NCBI GenBank assembly: GCA_000181795.3 | Contig: CM012953.1 | Location: 5,704,110-5,768,109 of the forward strand | From: Trichinella spiralis | Taxonomy: Eukaryota; Nematoda; Enoplea; Trichinellida; Trichinellidae | DNA length: 64,000 bases | Reading direction: 5' to 3' | Shown: one piece after another, positions 35,453-48,000 of the stretch | Position numbering within the stretch: position 1 is the stretch's first letter | How the letters are laid out: every line of letters begins with the position of its first letter | Notes under the pieces: generated by a model | Told to the model about the DNA's origin: nothing | Database searches by the model: none | The model's input: only the letters and a program-made list of their open reading frames with translations | Program-made: the position numbers and the translations under genes

Positions 35453-37786
35453 CTATTTGAGATAATTTATCAATAAACAAATGAAAAGAGTGAATAGAGA
35501 AATAGTGAATCGAGACCCTGTTAAAGTGCAATAAGGTAAATAGACTCTCGTCTGACGTTGAGCTGCTTCACGTACATGTTGCCATGCATCTTCACCACAC
35601 TGACCTTGTACTGGATACTTTATGCAGGTAATGAAATCTTGAAGGGCCCTTTAAAATTGAAGATACAAATGATTTTGAAATTGAAATTGAAAATTATTAC
35701 AAAAATCACCTGCAAGAATTGATATCTGTTGGATTAAAGTAAAGCGACTCTTGAGGTTGGTTGAGAAATACTTGACTATCTTTGAGCATACGGTTTTCAC
35801 AATCCGCCACTTCGCCTCTGGTAAGCACTCGAATCAAACAATCCCAGTTGTTGAGCATTCCTTGAACAGCAATTTTGTGCACTTTATTCTTTTGAAACAA
35901 ACAAATTGAAAATGATAATGACAAAATTTTACCATAAAATCCATCGAGACATGAAAATGCAAGCGCTTCAGTGGCGACAGCGAATTCACCTTTTATTGGT
36001 TCAGTAAACCAGCACTGGCGTTTGTAAGGGGCAATACACTGTTCAAAGCGACGATAAGCACTAGAGAGAAAGTTTAAAAATTAGTTTCTACTTTTAGAAG
36101 CAATAATTCATTTCATAAATATATGTATATTATTTTATAATAATTTTCAATTATTATTGAAATAGATGATTGAGTAGAATTCAATTCAATGTCAAAATGA
36201 AGAAAATTATTATTTATTACTTGCACATTTGGATGAAGTATTCTTTGGACGTTCGTCTCAAGTGATCCCATATCAAAGCCGTATTTGCCGGAGTATCACC
36301 CAGTGCACCCAGTTGTTTCAGTTCTATGGCGCATTGTCGAATGTACTGCTGATGTTGAGGCAAGCAGGCGCCGTAAAGCATTTCGTATTGGCTGTTGGCA
36401 ATTTGCCAAAGCCCAACTTATAGAAAGAAGCAAAATTATTCATCAGGAAAAAATGTAAATTCATTTTTTGAGCTTTAATAGCAAAATGAAAAGAAAAAGT
36501 GATCCAGTGAAACTGTCGCATATTCCGGAAATATATTCATTCCAGCGTGAAACCTCTTGCTGACTCACTGAACAATGATGATGGCAAAGCAGAAAAATAC
36601 GCCTGCAAACCACACATACACACACGCATACTGCTCCAAAAGGACTATTGTCATCATGTAAACCTGTTTTCAAATTATGCAGAATACCAACCACCTCATT
36701 CTATATGCTTTTCTCGTCATATTATTTTTTTAATTTCCTTCTTTTGCACAATTGAATGCTTCTTAAAATAAAACATTCTCTCTTCCAGCACTTTTACTTT
36801 TCCACTTTAAATACATTTGAAAAATAATATCTTTTTTTTAAAGTTAACTTCAAATCTCCAAAAAATTTACACAATTTGCATTGCAATGCAATACAAACAA
36901 ACAATAATATTTCACCTGCCGCAAAAAGCAACATCGATTATTCACATTACTTTTCAGATTTATAGATTTTGGAAAGCGAATTATTAAATAAAATAATTAT
37001 AAAGTTAAAGCATCCTAAATGCAAACAGAGCAGCAAAATTAAAACATATTTATTCATATAGGTCAACTAAACGAAACGCATTGTTGATTTAACAGATGAT
37101 CGATGACAGTTATGCTTTCACTGATATCTGTGGAAATGATAATTGTTCATTTCAAATTTGTCCAATTTATTATTTATAAACAAACAAAAAAATCAAATTT
37201 TAATAAATGATTACAAGATATTTTTTCAACAGACAAATTGTAGGCAATTTAATTGATCAAATTACCAGAATTGTTGTTTCTAACAAATGAATAAATGGAA
37301 ACAGTTTACGCAAAAAGTACTACTTTTACTTTCAATTTATTCAATAGAACAGACGTGAGAAAGAAAAAAATTTTCAAATCAAGTTATGATTGAATTGACT
37401 TCCAAAAACAGCAACTCTAAAAATTATCACAACAAATTTTTTTTTCTAAAGCTGTATTATTTTGGAATAACACGTTACAGATATAGTAGAGTTAAATTTT
37501 AAATTTAATACATTAAATAATAAATGCATACATGTTTTGTGTAAGCTTCAGTCATATGAATTTGTTTTAGAAAAAGTTATTACATATAAATTGCAAAAGA
37601 GTGATTGGTTGGATAGTTTAATATTCATTCGATGCGAGACTACTTTAAATTCAAAGTTAGCAATCAAAATTTAGTGTGTAATTTTATGCAAAACAGTTTG
37701 CATTTCAAGTGGAAACAAAAGCGGATACGAAAAGAGCCATAAAGGAAAATTATGCATACCGAAAAGTATCAGTCGAAGAAACATCA
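35453..37786 (-). CDS. Cysteine-rich secreted protein, hydrophobic C-terminus (DUF19/T20D4.11-like)
   Basis: Five exons on the minus strand: 37786-37759, 36416-36221, 36060-35933, 35881-35710, 35648-35453; phases agree, 239 residues. The 28-nt first exon lies beyond a 1.34 kb intron and together with exon 2 gives a clear signal peptide, MMFLRLILFVGLWQIANSQ. The mature part has well spaced cysteines, including CLPQHQQYIRQC, MCNAYRRFEQC, YKRQC, FSCLDGFY, NNWDCL, VADC and SCRALQDFITC. The last 20 residues are hydrophobic (FTISLFTLFICLLINYL), as in a GPI signal or a single anchor. This resembles the DUF19/T20D4.11-like nematode family, but the family match is by cysteine pattern only. Function is unknown. 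Confidence 0.7.
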
Positions 37787-40163
37787 TGGGTGTGGCGAGC
37801 AAAGGTGAGTGGTTTACAAAAATGTTGAGAGTTAAAGCTTAGCAACAACAGTGAACTGTTTGCATATACATGTGTTCGCTTGGAATGGTACAGCCGTGGG
37901 ACAGAACACTCTCACCACGACAATCCGTCGCTTGGAGCAGAACAACAGTTTGATGATGATGGTGGTGGTGATTGTTTCGAGCCTCACTCTGTCTCTCTGT
38001 GATGAGGGGAACAAGCTTGTTGTTTTCAACCAGACGGCTGCATTGTTTCGCTGAACCAGACGACTTTCAACATCCCGTGACAATACAACCCCAAAAGCGG
38101 TCCTCTGCCCGGTTCTTGCCCACACTGGAAAACCGGGCATCCCATCCGTTCGACCAATTCGGCCCATTGTTCTGCGGCCATGTTTTACGCCGGTTTAGTT
38201 TACAATCACTAAATAAATACCACTGGAATGACGTTTTTATTCAACAATTAATTCCAACAATACTGTGTTTGTAAAATATTAAAATACGAAACTAACTGCT
38301 AATGGAAAAATAGTAGTAAAACAGTTTTTTCATGATTCATCATTTTTTAATAATCTTACTGTAGTTTTGTTTGTCAAAAAACAAACTTTATTTGAAAATT
38401 TTTACCGTAATCATTTTATTGGTATGGTTTATTTTTTTTATAATTGAACAAATTAATTTTACTAATTTTTCATCTGAATTAATGTAAATATTATAATTTT
38501 AATTGACCAACATTTTAATTCTAAATAAGTTCAATATGAGGACAAATTTATTTCCAGAGATTCAATGATGAAGAAGATAAATTTAAGCATACTGTAAACA
38601 ATAAGAAAGAAATATCGTTCGTGAGAAAAAATTTTTGATGAAAATTTCACTTTAAACAAAAATTACAGAGAATTACAAGGGCAAATTTTATTTTTTTTAT
38701 AAATCATGTTTGTGATACCAAAACTTCATGTCTTCAATACTCGAAGGGTGATAAACAAAAGCGCAAAAAATATGAAACTTTCTTATATATAATTATTAGA
38801 AAATGGAAAGTTTTTGAACAAAAAATTGGTGGGATAAATTTTTTTTATAAATACAAGGTAAAGTAGCAAAGTGGTTGATGTGTTTTGGTATTGATCTTTG
38901 ACGATGAGTTTGTAAATTTTTCGCATTTATGTTGATGTTTATGATATGTATCAAAAAAGAAATTTATTTTCCAGTGTTGAATATAATTGAAAAGTACATT
39001 TTCAGAACAATTTGAAACTATTTATTTATTTATTAAACTGTTTTTTTCCAATCATGTTTTTCTACAACAACCGTATCTACCTTTGTTATCGTTCAATTAT
39101 TGTTAAATTGATGAATTTTTGAATGGATTTTTTTCACCTGAAGATAAAATTTTTCAGCTTCAGATTTATTTTGAAGGTTGTTTCAATTCAATTATTTCGT
39201 TTAACTTTTCGTCTTGGTCAATAGTAGAAAATAAAAAGTTTGTTTCAGTTCAGTGAAAAAATAATAATAAATTTACAAAACTTTAAAAAAATATAATTTG
39301 ATACAAAGCTTTGATAAAATTGATTTCAACTCACAAAGTGATTTATAAAAGAAAATGGCGTTTTGAAAAAAAAGAAATAATTTTATCACGTAACGAAAAG
39401 CGTTTGTTTGTTCGTTCATCAGCGCTGCTTTTCAAACACATTCGAATGCAAATGTAGAAGAGAAATTTTGCATAGATATCGAAATTTTATGTGGCTCAAT
39501 TTATGTGAAATTATTCTTCAACAGTTGTTGAGAAAGTGATAGTGAAAGAAGCGACGAAGCAATTTTTTCTGAAAAAAAATTTAGCACTGTCATTATTTTT
39601 TAAAAAATTTATGAAAATTTGATCAAAGAAAAATAATGAAAGAAAATACAGTATCTGAATGAAACACTTGAAAATACTTATGGATGAAAACAATATTTCT
39701 CGATATGTTGCTCATTTCTAATTTATTCGAATTCAGTTGAAATTATATAACTGTAAATTAATATTTGAATATAATGCCAATGCATAACTTTCGGCTACTA
39801 GAACAGCAAATTAAAATTAGCGTACGTTCGGCTTTATTTTTCTTTTTTTCTCTCTCAAGTAAAGTTAATAACGGTAGTTAGTTGGTATTTTGTTATTTGT
39901 ATATTGTTTTTTTTTAATTTTTAAATATTAGTAGAATAAATAAAACATTTAGATAAAAAAAACAAAAATATTTATTGCTATTGTTCAAAAAGTTGATAAG
40001 TTAATTTTTTCCCATATAAATAAATGAATAGTTTGTGTGTGTGTGTGTGTGAACGAATCATAAATAATAATAATAATAATAATAAGGATGATGATAATTT
40101 TAATTTTCAGTTGGTTATGTTTTTGCGAACAGTATGCTAATTAGAAGATTAAATAATTGTAGT
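37787..40163. other. Intergenic, nothing recognised
   Basis: The first 400 bases are GC-richer (37850-38180) with overlapping short open frames on both strands that show no family resemblance; probably promoter or untranslated sequence of the secreted protein gene. The remainder is AT-rich with a (GT)n run at 40032-40051 and an (AAT)n run at 40060-40085. Confidence 0.45.
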
Positions 40164-40475
40164 TTAGTTTGATATTAATGTTCGATTAGTCGATTGTCCA
40201 TTGCCACCCAGAGCGGTGATAAGCCCCCCCTGTGGCCAGTGAAATTTGCTCAGCAGACGATGTTCGCCCGGTGGCGCCCGGTTGGCCTTTTTCCGCAAAT
40301 CGTCAGAAAAGATTTCCCTACATAGGTGAACAATTTTTCCGGAAAGCCGCCGACCCGCGCGTTCAGCTTTAATAAGAGAAAATCGTATTAGTGAGCCGCA
40401 GGCACAGTTGTACGACTGGCCACATTGCGTCCTGTAGTTTACATATGTCGATTGTTCACAAAGCGATTTTGCCAT
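40164..40475 (-). CDS. Hypothetical 103-residue open frame, divergent from FAR1-type gene
   Basis: A complete ATG-to-stop frame in a GC-richer island, 56 bases from the start of the plus-strand gene that follows. It is rich in Cys near the N-terminus (C6, C18, C24, C26) and basic, and shows no signal peptide or membrane segment. I recognise no family. The base composition is like that of nearby exons, which favours coding, but it may equally be GC-rich promoter or 5' untranslated sequence of the neighbour. Confidence 0.25.
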   Translation of the reverse strand: MAKSLCEQSTYVNYRTQCGQSYNCACGSLIRFSLIKAERAGRRLSGKIVHLCREIFSDDLRKKANRAPPGEHRLLSKFHWPQGGLITALGGNGQSTNRTLISN

Positions 40476-40531
40476 CCCACTGGTACGGTGCTCGTGTAAA
40501 TTTCGTCGGATAATTTTAATTAGTCGGTGTA

Positions 40532-41695
40532 ATGGAATTGCCGGTTCGTTGGATCAATTGGGAAATGAACGAAAAGCCACAACAACAACAACAACCACAG
40601 CTTGAACAGCAACAAAATAATGACGAAGGTGTATTTTTGAATTCAAGTACAGATTCGGTACAGAATACCGAAAGTGATCACGATTATACGGTATCTTCTT
40701 CGCCGGTCCCAAGCGTACCACAGCCCCAAACTGTAGCGATTAATGGACGTAGCCTGCTTTATGTTGGTCAAGAATTTTCGAGTATGGCTGAATTTTTGTC
40801 AGTTTTCGAACGGTGGAAGGGGGAAAATTACCATCCGTTCCGTGTTGCCAGTTCGGAAACGTTGAGAAAACAAGACGGTAGCATCGACGAAACATTCAAA
40901 TACCGTTACGTGGTCTACCACTGCGCCTACTACGGTCAGCCGAGAAAGCGAGGTAAACATTCTTATCACTTCTCTTATTCTCCTTCTCTGTTATTACATT
41001 TCTGCATAATAATACCAGTACCAATGAATTATAATTTGAAAAAAAAAAGATTGACCATATTTATTTATTTAATCAACAATTTTATAGAAAAATTATATTG
41101 TTGAATGTTTTCTTTTTTGAAATTATTTATTTAACATACACATATATTCGATTTAGGCTTGGGTAAACGTAGTATTGAGAATCACTTGCCCCGTGGTTGT
41201 CGTGCCAAACTGCGGCTCAACTACATCTGGACGGCGAACGTGATGCGCGTAACTTCTCTCACCGACGAACACAACGGTCACTGCCTGACTCCTGAAGTTT
41301 ACAAGTGGTTCTGTATGAGAAAAAGTCGTCGGTCTTCATCCAAAATTATCCAAACCAGTGAAAAGGGAGAAATTTGCATAAAAGAGGAACCGACCACCGA
41401 CGAATCCCAGTACGAATTCGAATGTCCAAGCAGCAGTTGCAACGGCAGCGAATTCAGTGCCGAGATCAACAACTGGCCGGATGAGGGTGTCGAAGAGGGA
41501 AAAAGTGAAGAAAATGGCACGTTGGAAAGTACTGTCGAAGACGACCGAACCGACGACCAGCGATTCGAATCCATACATGTCGTTTTGCAGGGTCTTTGTG
41601 ACCATTTGATCAATATGAAAGGCGCCATGTTCGATGCACATTTGGAACAGCTGAATGTGCTCATGCAAAAATGGAAACAAATGGATTCGGATTAA
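40532..41695 (+). CDS. FAR1/ZSWIM3-type zinc-binding DNA-binding protein
   Basis: Two exons, 40532-40952 and 41157-41695, 319 residues. A Gln-rich N-terminus (about residues 15-35) and Ser/Pro linker lead into a domain of the FAR1/WRKY-GCM1 type near residues 82-190, as in ZSWIM3-like and MULE-transposase-derived factors: FSSMAEFLSVFERWK, YRYVVYHCAYYGQPRKRG, HLPRGCRAKLRLNY and VTSLTDEHNGH. The putative metal ligands are Cys in YHC, Cys in GCRAKL and the His pair in EHNGH. Basic residues (RKSRRSSSK) and an acidic region with EEPTTDE follow; the last 40 residues look helical. No MULE transposase catalytic core is present, so it is probably a host gene. The target is unknown. Confidence 0.7.
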
Positions 41696-42212
41696 AATTA
41701 TACAAAACTGGACGAACAACACCAAGTATGGCAGAAAAAAAAGAAAACTTCGCAGAATATTTAAATAAATAAATTTTCTTTTTCTACTACATTCATTATT
41801 TATTATTCCATTGCTTGTTTCATGTTATATCACTGTTTAAAATAATTTCGTTTACTTTTGGTACCTTTCAGAAAAATATACCTGCGTAACTCTTGTGTTT
41901 CACTTTTATTCCGGTCAGAATCAAATTTATCGTTTACGCTGATAGTATTAAAATTCAATTCATTGCATTATTGAAATTATTTCCAAAACTTGTACAACTG
42001 AGATAAATAAATTCATTATTGATTCAATCAAACTCATACTCAGTGATGGATGATGATTTATTTCACTTGATTTTACCAGTAAAATAACATCATATACAAC
42101 AATTTTATTCAATCTTCGTAACTGATAATATTTTTTTCAACACAAATTTGGAATTTTATTATCAGTCAATAATTTCTTACTACATATTATATGATAAGAG
42201 AAATTGTCCCAA
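41696..42212. other. Spacer before tRNA gene
   Basis: AT-rich, with AATAAA at about 41766 that may serve as the poly(A) signal of the FAR1-type gene. Nothing else recognised. Confidence 0.45.
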
Positions 42213-42296
42213 GACGGGATGGCCGAGCGGTCTAAGGCGCTGCGTTAAGGTCGCAGTCCACTCACGTGGGCGTGGGTTCGAATCCCACTTCCGTCA
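42213..42296 (+). tRNA. tRNA-Leu (anticodon AAG)
   Basis: A complete type II tRNA of 84 bases. The acceptor stem GACGGGA pairs with TTCCGTC (42289-42295) with one G-T wobble, followed by discriminator A. The D region holds the A box TGGCCGAGCGG, the anticodon stem CTGCG/CGCAG encloses the loop TTAAGGT with anticodon AAG at 42247-42249, a long variable arm CCAC-TCAC-GTGG follows as expected for leucine, and the T arm holds the B box GGTTCGAATCC. There is no intron. A T-run that can act as a pol III terminator follows at 42300-42305. Confidence 0.97.
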
Positions 42297-42299
42297 CAA

Positions 42300-42305
42300 T
42301 TTTTT
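42300..42305 (+). terminator. RNA polymerase III terminator of tRNA-Leu
   Basis: Run of T starting four bases after the discriminator base. Confidence 0.7.
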
Positions 42306-45007
42306 CCTTCGATAACTTTGTTTATATTTTTGATTTAAAACTACAAAATAATATTTTTAAAAAATGTTTTAATTGATAGAAAAATTTTTTACCTTTCTGA
42401 CCAAAAAATTTATTGATTTTTCATTCAATGATTTATATCACAAAAGTTTCAAATGGAACAAATTTTTTCCGGTGCAGATGTAATAAGAATTTTGAAATAT
42501 ATATATGCAAATTACATTCCAGTACACACATGCAAATTGAAAGCATTACATGTGCGCGAATCGTCTGAAAATCCATTTTCAACCAATGAAAAAAGAATAA
42601 AATTCCTCTGCTAATTACAGAGTTCATGTAATAACAGGTCAAAGTTGAGTTATCGTTTTACTTTTTAGATTTTTTACACTGATAAAGCATTTCGAGCATA
42701 ATTTTCAAAATTCAAAAAACAAAGCCGAATAATAATAGTTTGATACTTTATATTTGCATATTCTTTATTATTATCATAAGTAAAAAATATCGGCAATAGA
42801 AAAGTTGAATAATTTAATTTCATATAATTTCTTTTGATATTTTATCCAATTACCTGCTTTACAAAAATGTCCCAGTTGAATATATTTAATTTTTTTTCTA
42901 ACACAATTTCAATACAGATTATTCAAGCAAATACATTTTACAGCTGTCGAATATACAAAAAACAGTTTGGTAAAAACATTCATCAGTATAAATGCGAGTA
43001 AAATGTATTGCATGAATTTAAATCACAAAAATTCAATCTATATCGTTTATTTCATTTATTTTCGAATAGATTTTTGTAATGTATATATGTGTTTATTTAT
43101 AAGAGTTATTTTCATGATCAGAACTTATTTTCATACAGAAAGTTTGACAGTTTGATGAAGTCGTGTAATTTACTTTAATTTGGAACAGCAAAACAAATTT
43201 ATGATATATGAAAATGAATTATCGGCTGAAATTTTTTTCGTGCGATTTACTTTTTCACCTTTCATCTTCAAACTGAATTATTCTACCATTGGTATCACAA
43301 AAATTCTTATCACAAGCAATATCTTCTTCATGTTTGTATATTTCTTTCTATTTGTAAAATATATCATTGCTTACAACAACAAGTTTTACCTTGATACTTG
43401 AATAAGTATAACAGACAGAGCAGGATACGTTTATATTCGAATGCTACAATTGAAAAGCACAGTTGTTAATTATATTATATTGATAAAAGAAAGCAATTGA
43501 ATAAACAAAAAACATATTTGGTATCATCAACTGATAATTCATTTGTATTAATATTGCTCAGTGTTAAATAATTTATATAATAACAATAACGATTACGGTT
43601 AATTGAATTTATTTGATAAACAAAATGAGTTTTACAATTATTTTATCAAATAAAAAAGAATTAATTTAAATGAACAAAAATAAACTTACTTGATCTTCTT
43701 TGTTGAAAAAGATATTGAAAAAAAGAAAAAACAAATGAAATAGATAAATTTCCATAACAAATAATTTTTTGTAATTTTGACACGCAGGCTTGGTTGTACT
43801 GTATTTATAAAGCTGAGCAAATAAGATTAGCGAAGATCAGCTTTATAAAATCAGTACAATCAAGCCCGTGTATCTTGAAAATGGTGAAATTTCAATAAGA
43901 TGGTCGACGCTTTTATAAAAGTGGAAGAAAAAAAAGTTGACTATCAGTGGTTGTTGTTCATTCGACTGTTCACTGATTCAACAAATGGCAGTGTACATGA
44001 GTGCTTTTGCCTGATTGCAAGAGAAGCATTGAACAAGCAACAAGCCGACCTAGAAGTGACATCACCGATTCATGACACATTTTTAGCTTATAATATTAAG
44101 ACGCGAACAATTTTATCATAATGAAAATAAACAAACTAATTAATATATATATACATATATATGCAAGCTGATTGATATTTTTTGCAAAGCAAAAACGACA
44201 AGTAGCATAATTTTTGTTTTTAAATAAAAATTGATTTTACTTTTTATCAACAATCTCATTAAACTGTATTTAAAAAATAAAAATTTGTTGACGTCAATGT
44301 TTACACCAGATCATGACGCGGTAGGTGGCCAGTTGCTTATTGAATTTCAGCTAAAAAGTGTCATTGCGTCATTTCCAAGACGTTGGAAGACAAGATGATG
44401 CTCAGTTATGCGGAACAGAAAACAAAAAAAACAGCTTCAAAATACTGGTAAAATCATGCTGTGGGCGTTGTTGAATCATCAACGTGTGAAAAAAACCACA
44501 AGAACCTACTCCACGTCTGCATGAGTCATAATTTTATTTGCGACAACAATTTCACTTATCACTTTATTTTTAATTGTTTACAAATAAATAAATTGCTATG
44601 AAAATTTTTATTCATCAAAATATATACATGAAGAAAACAAGTAAACTGCATTATTATAATGTGTTCAAATTATAATCGCAATAAATATAGAAAATATTGA
44701 TTATTTAAAAGCAAAAATAAAATTTCAAACAACATATTCACAGTAGTTGATAGAATTTATTTATTATTCTTATTCTTAATTTTATAAATAATTTATCATT
44801 TTAAACAAACCAAATATATTGTGCAATGGATCAAAAGTGTTTTATAATTTAATTTTTAATGATGCAAATAATATATATGATATATATTCAATATAATGTA
44901 ACAAAAAATAAAATGTTTGAACAAACGGTGCACATTTAAAATGGAAAATTCAACGATTGGAATTTATAAGAAGAGAAAATAATCATTTACAAGTGGAATC
45001 AATCACA
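42306..45007. other. Intergenic, mostly featureless
   Basis: AT-rich. Contains the imperfect inverted repeat at about 43781-43873 listed separately, a 73-codon open frame at 43900-44121 with no recognised family, and a perfect TGACGTCA (CRE/ATF-type) octamer at 44289-44296 in a GC-richer patch (44280-44530). That patch may be a promoter but no gene start is visible next to it. Confidence 0.4.
43781..43873. repeat. Imperfect inverted repeat / hairpin
   Basis: Arms at 43781-43816 and 43837-43873 pair over about 35 bases with few mismatches; the inner part TATAAAGCTGA / TCAGCTTTATA is perfect and the loop is about 20 bases. It could be a precursor-type RNA hairpin or a small foldback element. 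Neighbouring sequence shows no target duplication that I can see. Confidence 0.65.
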
Positions 45008-48000
45008 TTATGGAGTGTTGCTGCGTTCAGTAGAACTGGATGTAAGATGATTGAAAATGTTTCGAAATATACCTCCTACAACAATAAATAAATAAGAAAG
45101 TACATAATATATATATAATCTCAAAACATGTGGAAATTCAAATAAATTGTTTAAATTAAAATAAACTTTGAACTGTACCAACGGCCTTTCCAGTTTGATT
45201 GACAAAATTGCCCGTAGTATTCAAAGCGTGTTGCAATTTTCTAGCTTGATCGCTGCTTTCAATGGTGCTGCAAAGGAAACAACTTTGATGAAATAATAAA
45301 ATGCATATTTCTTCAAATATGATAAGCTCAAATGAGAAAAACAAACTCACTGCGTAAATCGCAGCTTGAAGTCAGCCAAATTCAACTGACCATGGCAAAT
45401 GTGCCTGCAAAACAGAACAGAAAAATGCATACAAGTACAAAATTTTATTAGTGGATCAGAGAAATACCCAGCTGGAAAATTCATCTGCTTGTGAAAACCA
45501 CCACTGTACCACAGGAGAAAGTTATGGGTTGTTTTGTAAGAGTGGACAAAGGCTGCATTGAAATCATCGTAATACGAAGTATCTTATTTAAATAAAAAAA
45601 ATAATCATTTATTATCTACCATCAACAACAAAATACATTGTATAATTTCTCACCATCTGATGCTGCTGTCAATAATAAAGAAATCAAATACTGACTAAAC
45701 TGAAAGCGAATCCACTCGTCACCACCTTCCCATTCTAAAAGAATAAAAACCAATAATTATAATTTTATGTTTTTAAATTTTTTTAATAAAACAAAAATGC
45801 AACAGACTTGTAAACTGTGAGATGGAAGAATCATCTTGAAATGCAGTTTTCAATACACCGTCTATAAAACGCAAATCAGCGGCGGAAAGGACAAGCAGTC
45901 GTCGCAATCGAACGTCCGGAATTTCAATATCAATCCCATTCTCTTCATCTATCTGCAAATAAAATTATATTCAAAAAACAAATCAAAATTAATCAAAAAG
46001 AATAATTTTATACTGTTATCATTGCATCGAACAATTCCTTCTTTTGCTTGAACAGAGTATTGGTAAAGCCGACCACATAGGCTCGTACGTGATCCGACTC
46101 AAGCCAGTCCATGTAAGGCAACGATAAATACGGATGCAAAACGGATCCCTGAAAAAATTTTCAAATAAAATTATTCAACTGAATTTCCCTTTCCACGTAA
46201 ACAAACTTTAGTAAATATAGCCAACGGAAAACCATATGCATCCAGGGGCAATTCTGTAGCGATCGTGTTCTAAACAACAATAAATGCAGATAATTCATAA
46301 TTAATAATTTCTGGAAAATAAATTATCATTAAAATTGTATTTAAATTAATATTAGTGATACATCAGACAAGTGACGATTTTCAGAATCTCGCTTGCATTC
46401 GCTCGTTTGTTCACCACCACCACCACCACCACCACTACCATCATCATCATTATCATCATTACTAGTGTTCAATGGTAGTGAATTGTCATTATCGTCTTTC
46501 GATGAATTCATTTCGTCGCTCTTCAAATTAGAATCTTCAAGCAACGGAGAATAAGAGGCCGAATGAGACATTCCAAAATCAATCATTCCTGAAATTAATA
46601 TTTTTGAAAATTAAATTTCACCAATTTCACCAATACTTGGAAACAAGGATATCAAAGCCAATATGTTGCTGCAAAGAGAACCGACTGGAGAGATGTTGAA
46701 AAATATCTGAAACACACACACACACACAATGTTATGGAACAATTTTGAAATGCTCAATTTTGTAAATGTACTCTTTTTTCCAAAAGAACCAACTTGAAAA
46801 GCATCAACGTCCGATGTCTGTACGTGTGCAACAATTCGCGCACGGAAAGTCCTAGAAAATTTGAAAAAATCGAAAAAAAAATACTTGTTTCTTTTATTAA
46901 TATTTTTCTTGTTCAACCATTTTATCATTTGCATTCGAAAAAATCAAAATCAATTATTAAAAATGTGAATAAAATTTTATAAATAATTTTTTCAAACAAA
47001 AAATCATATAATATATAATAATTAAGATAAAGTTTAAACAAACTTTTCATTATATTTCTTACGCTCAAATTTAAACTTTTCATTATATTTCTTACGTTTA
47101 AATTTAAACTTTTCATAATATTTCTTACGTTTAAATTTAAACAACGTGTCAAAATAACAAAAGTGTTTTAAAGTTGAAGAAACGAAAAATTAACTAAAGT
47201 TGTTTCGGTTATTCCAAACCCAAGTCGACGCAGATCAACAACCATGGAAAATTCAACACCAATGCTGAATGAAGGCGAACGTCTGAAAGAGCGATACGAG
47301 ATACTATGCAAAACAGGGTTTGGGACGTTCGGGTTCGTTTATGAAGGGAAAGATCTTCAAAATGGAATACGTTGCGCAATAAAGGTGGAAAGCCTGAAGG
47401 CTAAGTGTATGGCGCTGAAGTACGAAACTTACGTCCTGAACAAGATGCAAGGCCAGAAACACGTCTTGAAATTATTCGACTATGGTAAACAAAACAATAT
47501 CCGTTATTTGGTGATGCAGTTGGCCGGTAAGAATCTGTCCCAGCTGAGGAAGGAGGCATCAGGCCAGCGTTTCAGTCTCGGCACCTCCTGCCAGCTGACC
47601 ATCCAATGCATCGAGGCATTGAAAGATATCCACGCCGCCGGCTTTCTACACCGGGATGTCAAGCCGGGCAACTTTGCCATCGGCTGTAATGAAGCAGACA
47701 AACGTATGGTCTACATATTCGACTTCGGACTGGCGAAAAGTTACCGCGAAAAGTCCGGCGCGTTGAAGCCGCTAAGAGAACACTGTTCGTTCCGCGGTAC
47801 GGTTCGATACGCCTCTCCAAACGTCCACCAAAACAAAGATCAGGGACGACAAGACGACTTGTGGAGTGTCCTGTACATGCTGATTGAATTTCGCGACGGT
47901 ACCTTACCTTGGAAAAATTTGGACAACAAAGACAACGTTGGAAATATAAAATTAACAATATCACCGCAAACGCTGTTGAAAAGTTTTCCCAAAGAACTGC

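Noticed and set aside
46925-47152. Minus-strand frame with an 11-residue repeat
   Set aside because: Product of the 33-bp tandem repeat; no ATG context, domain or splice partner.
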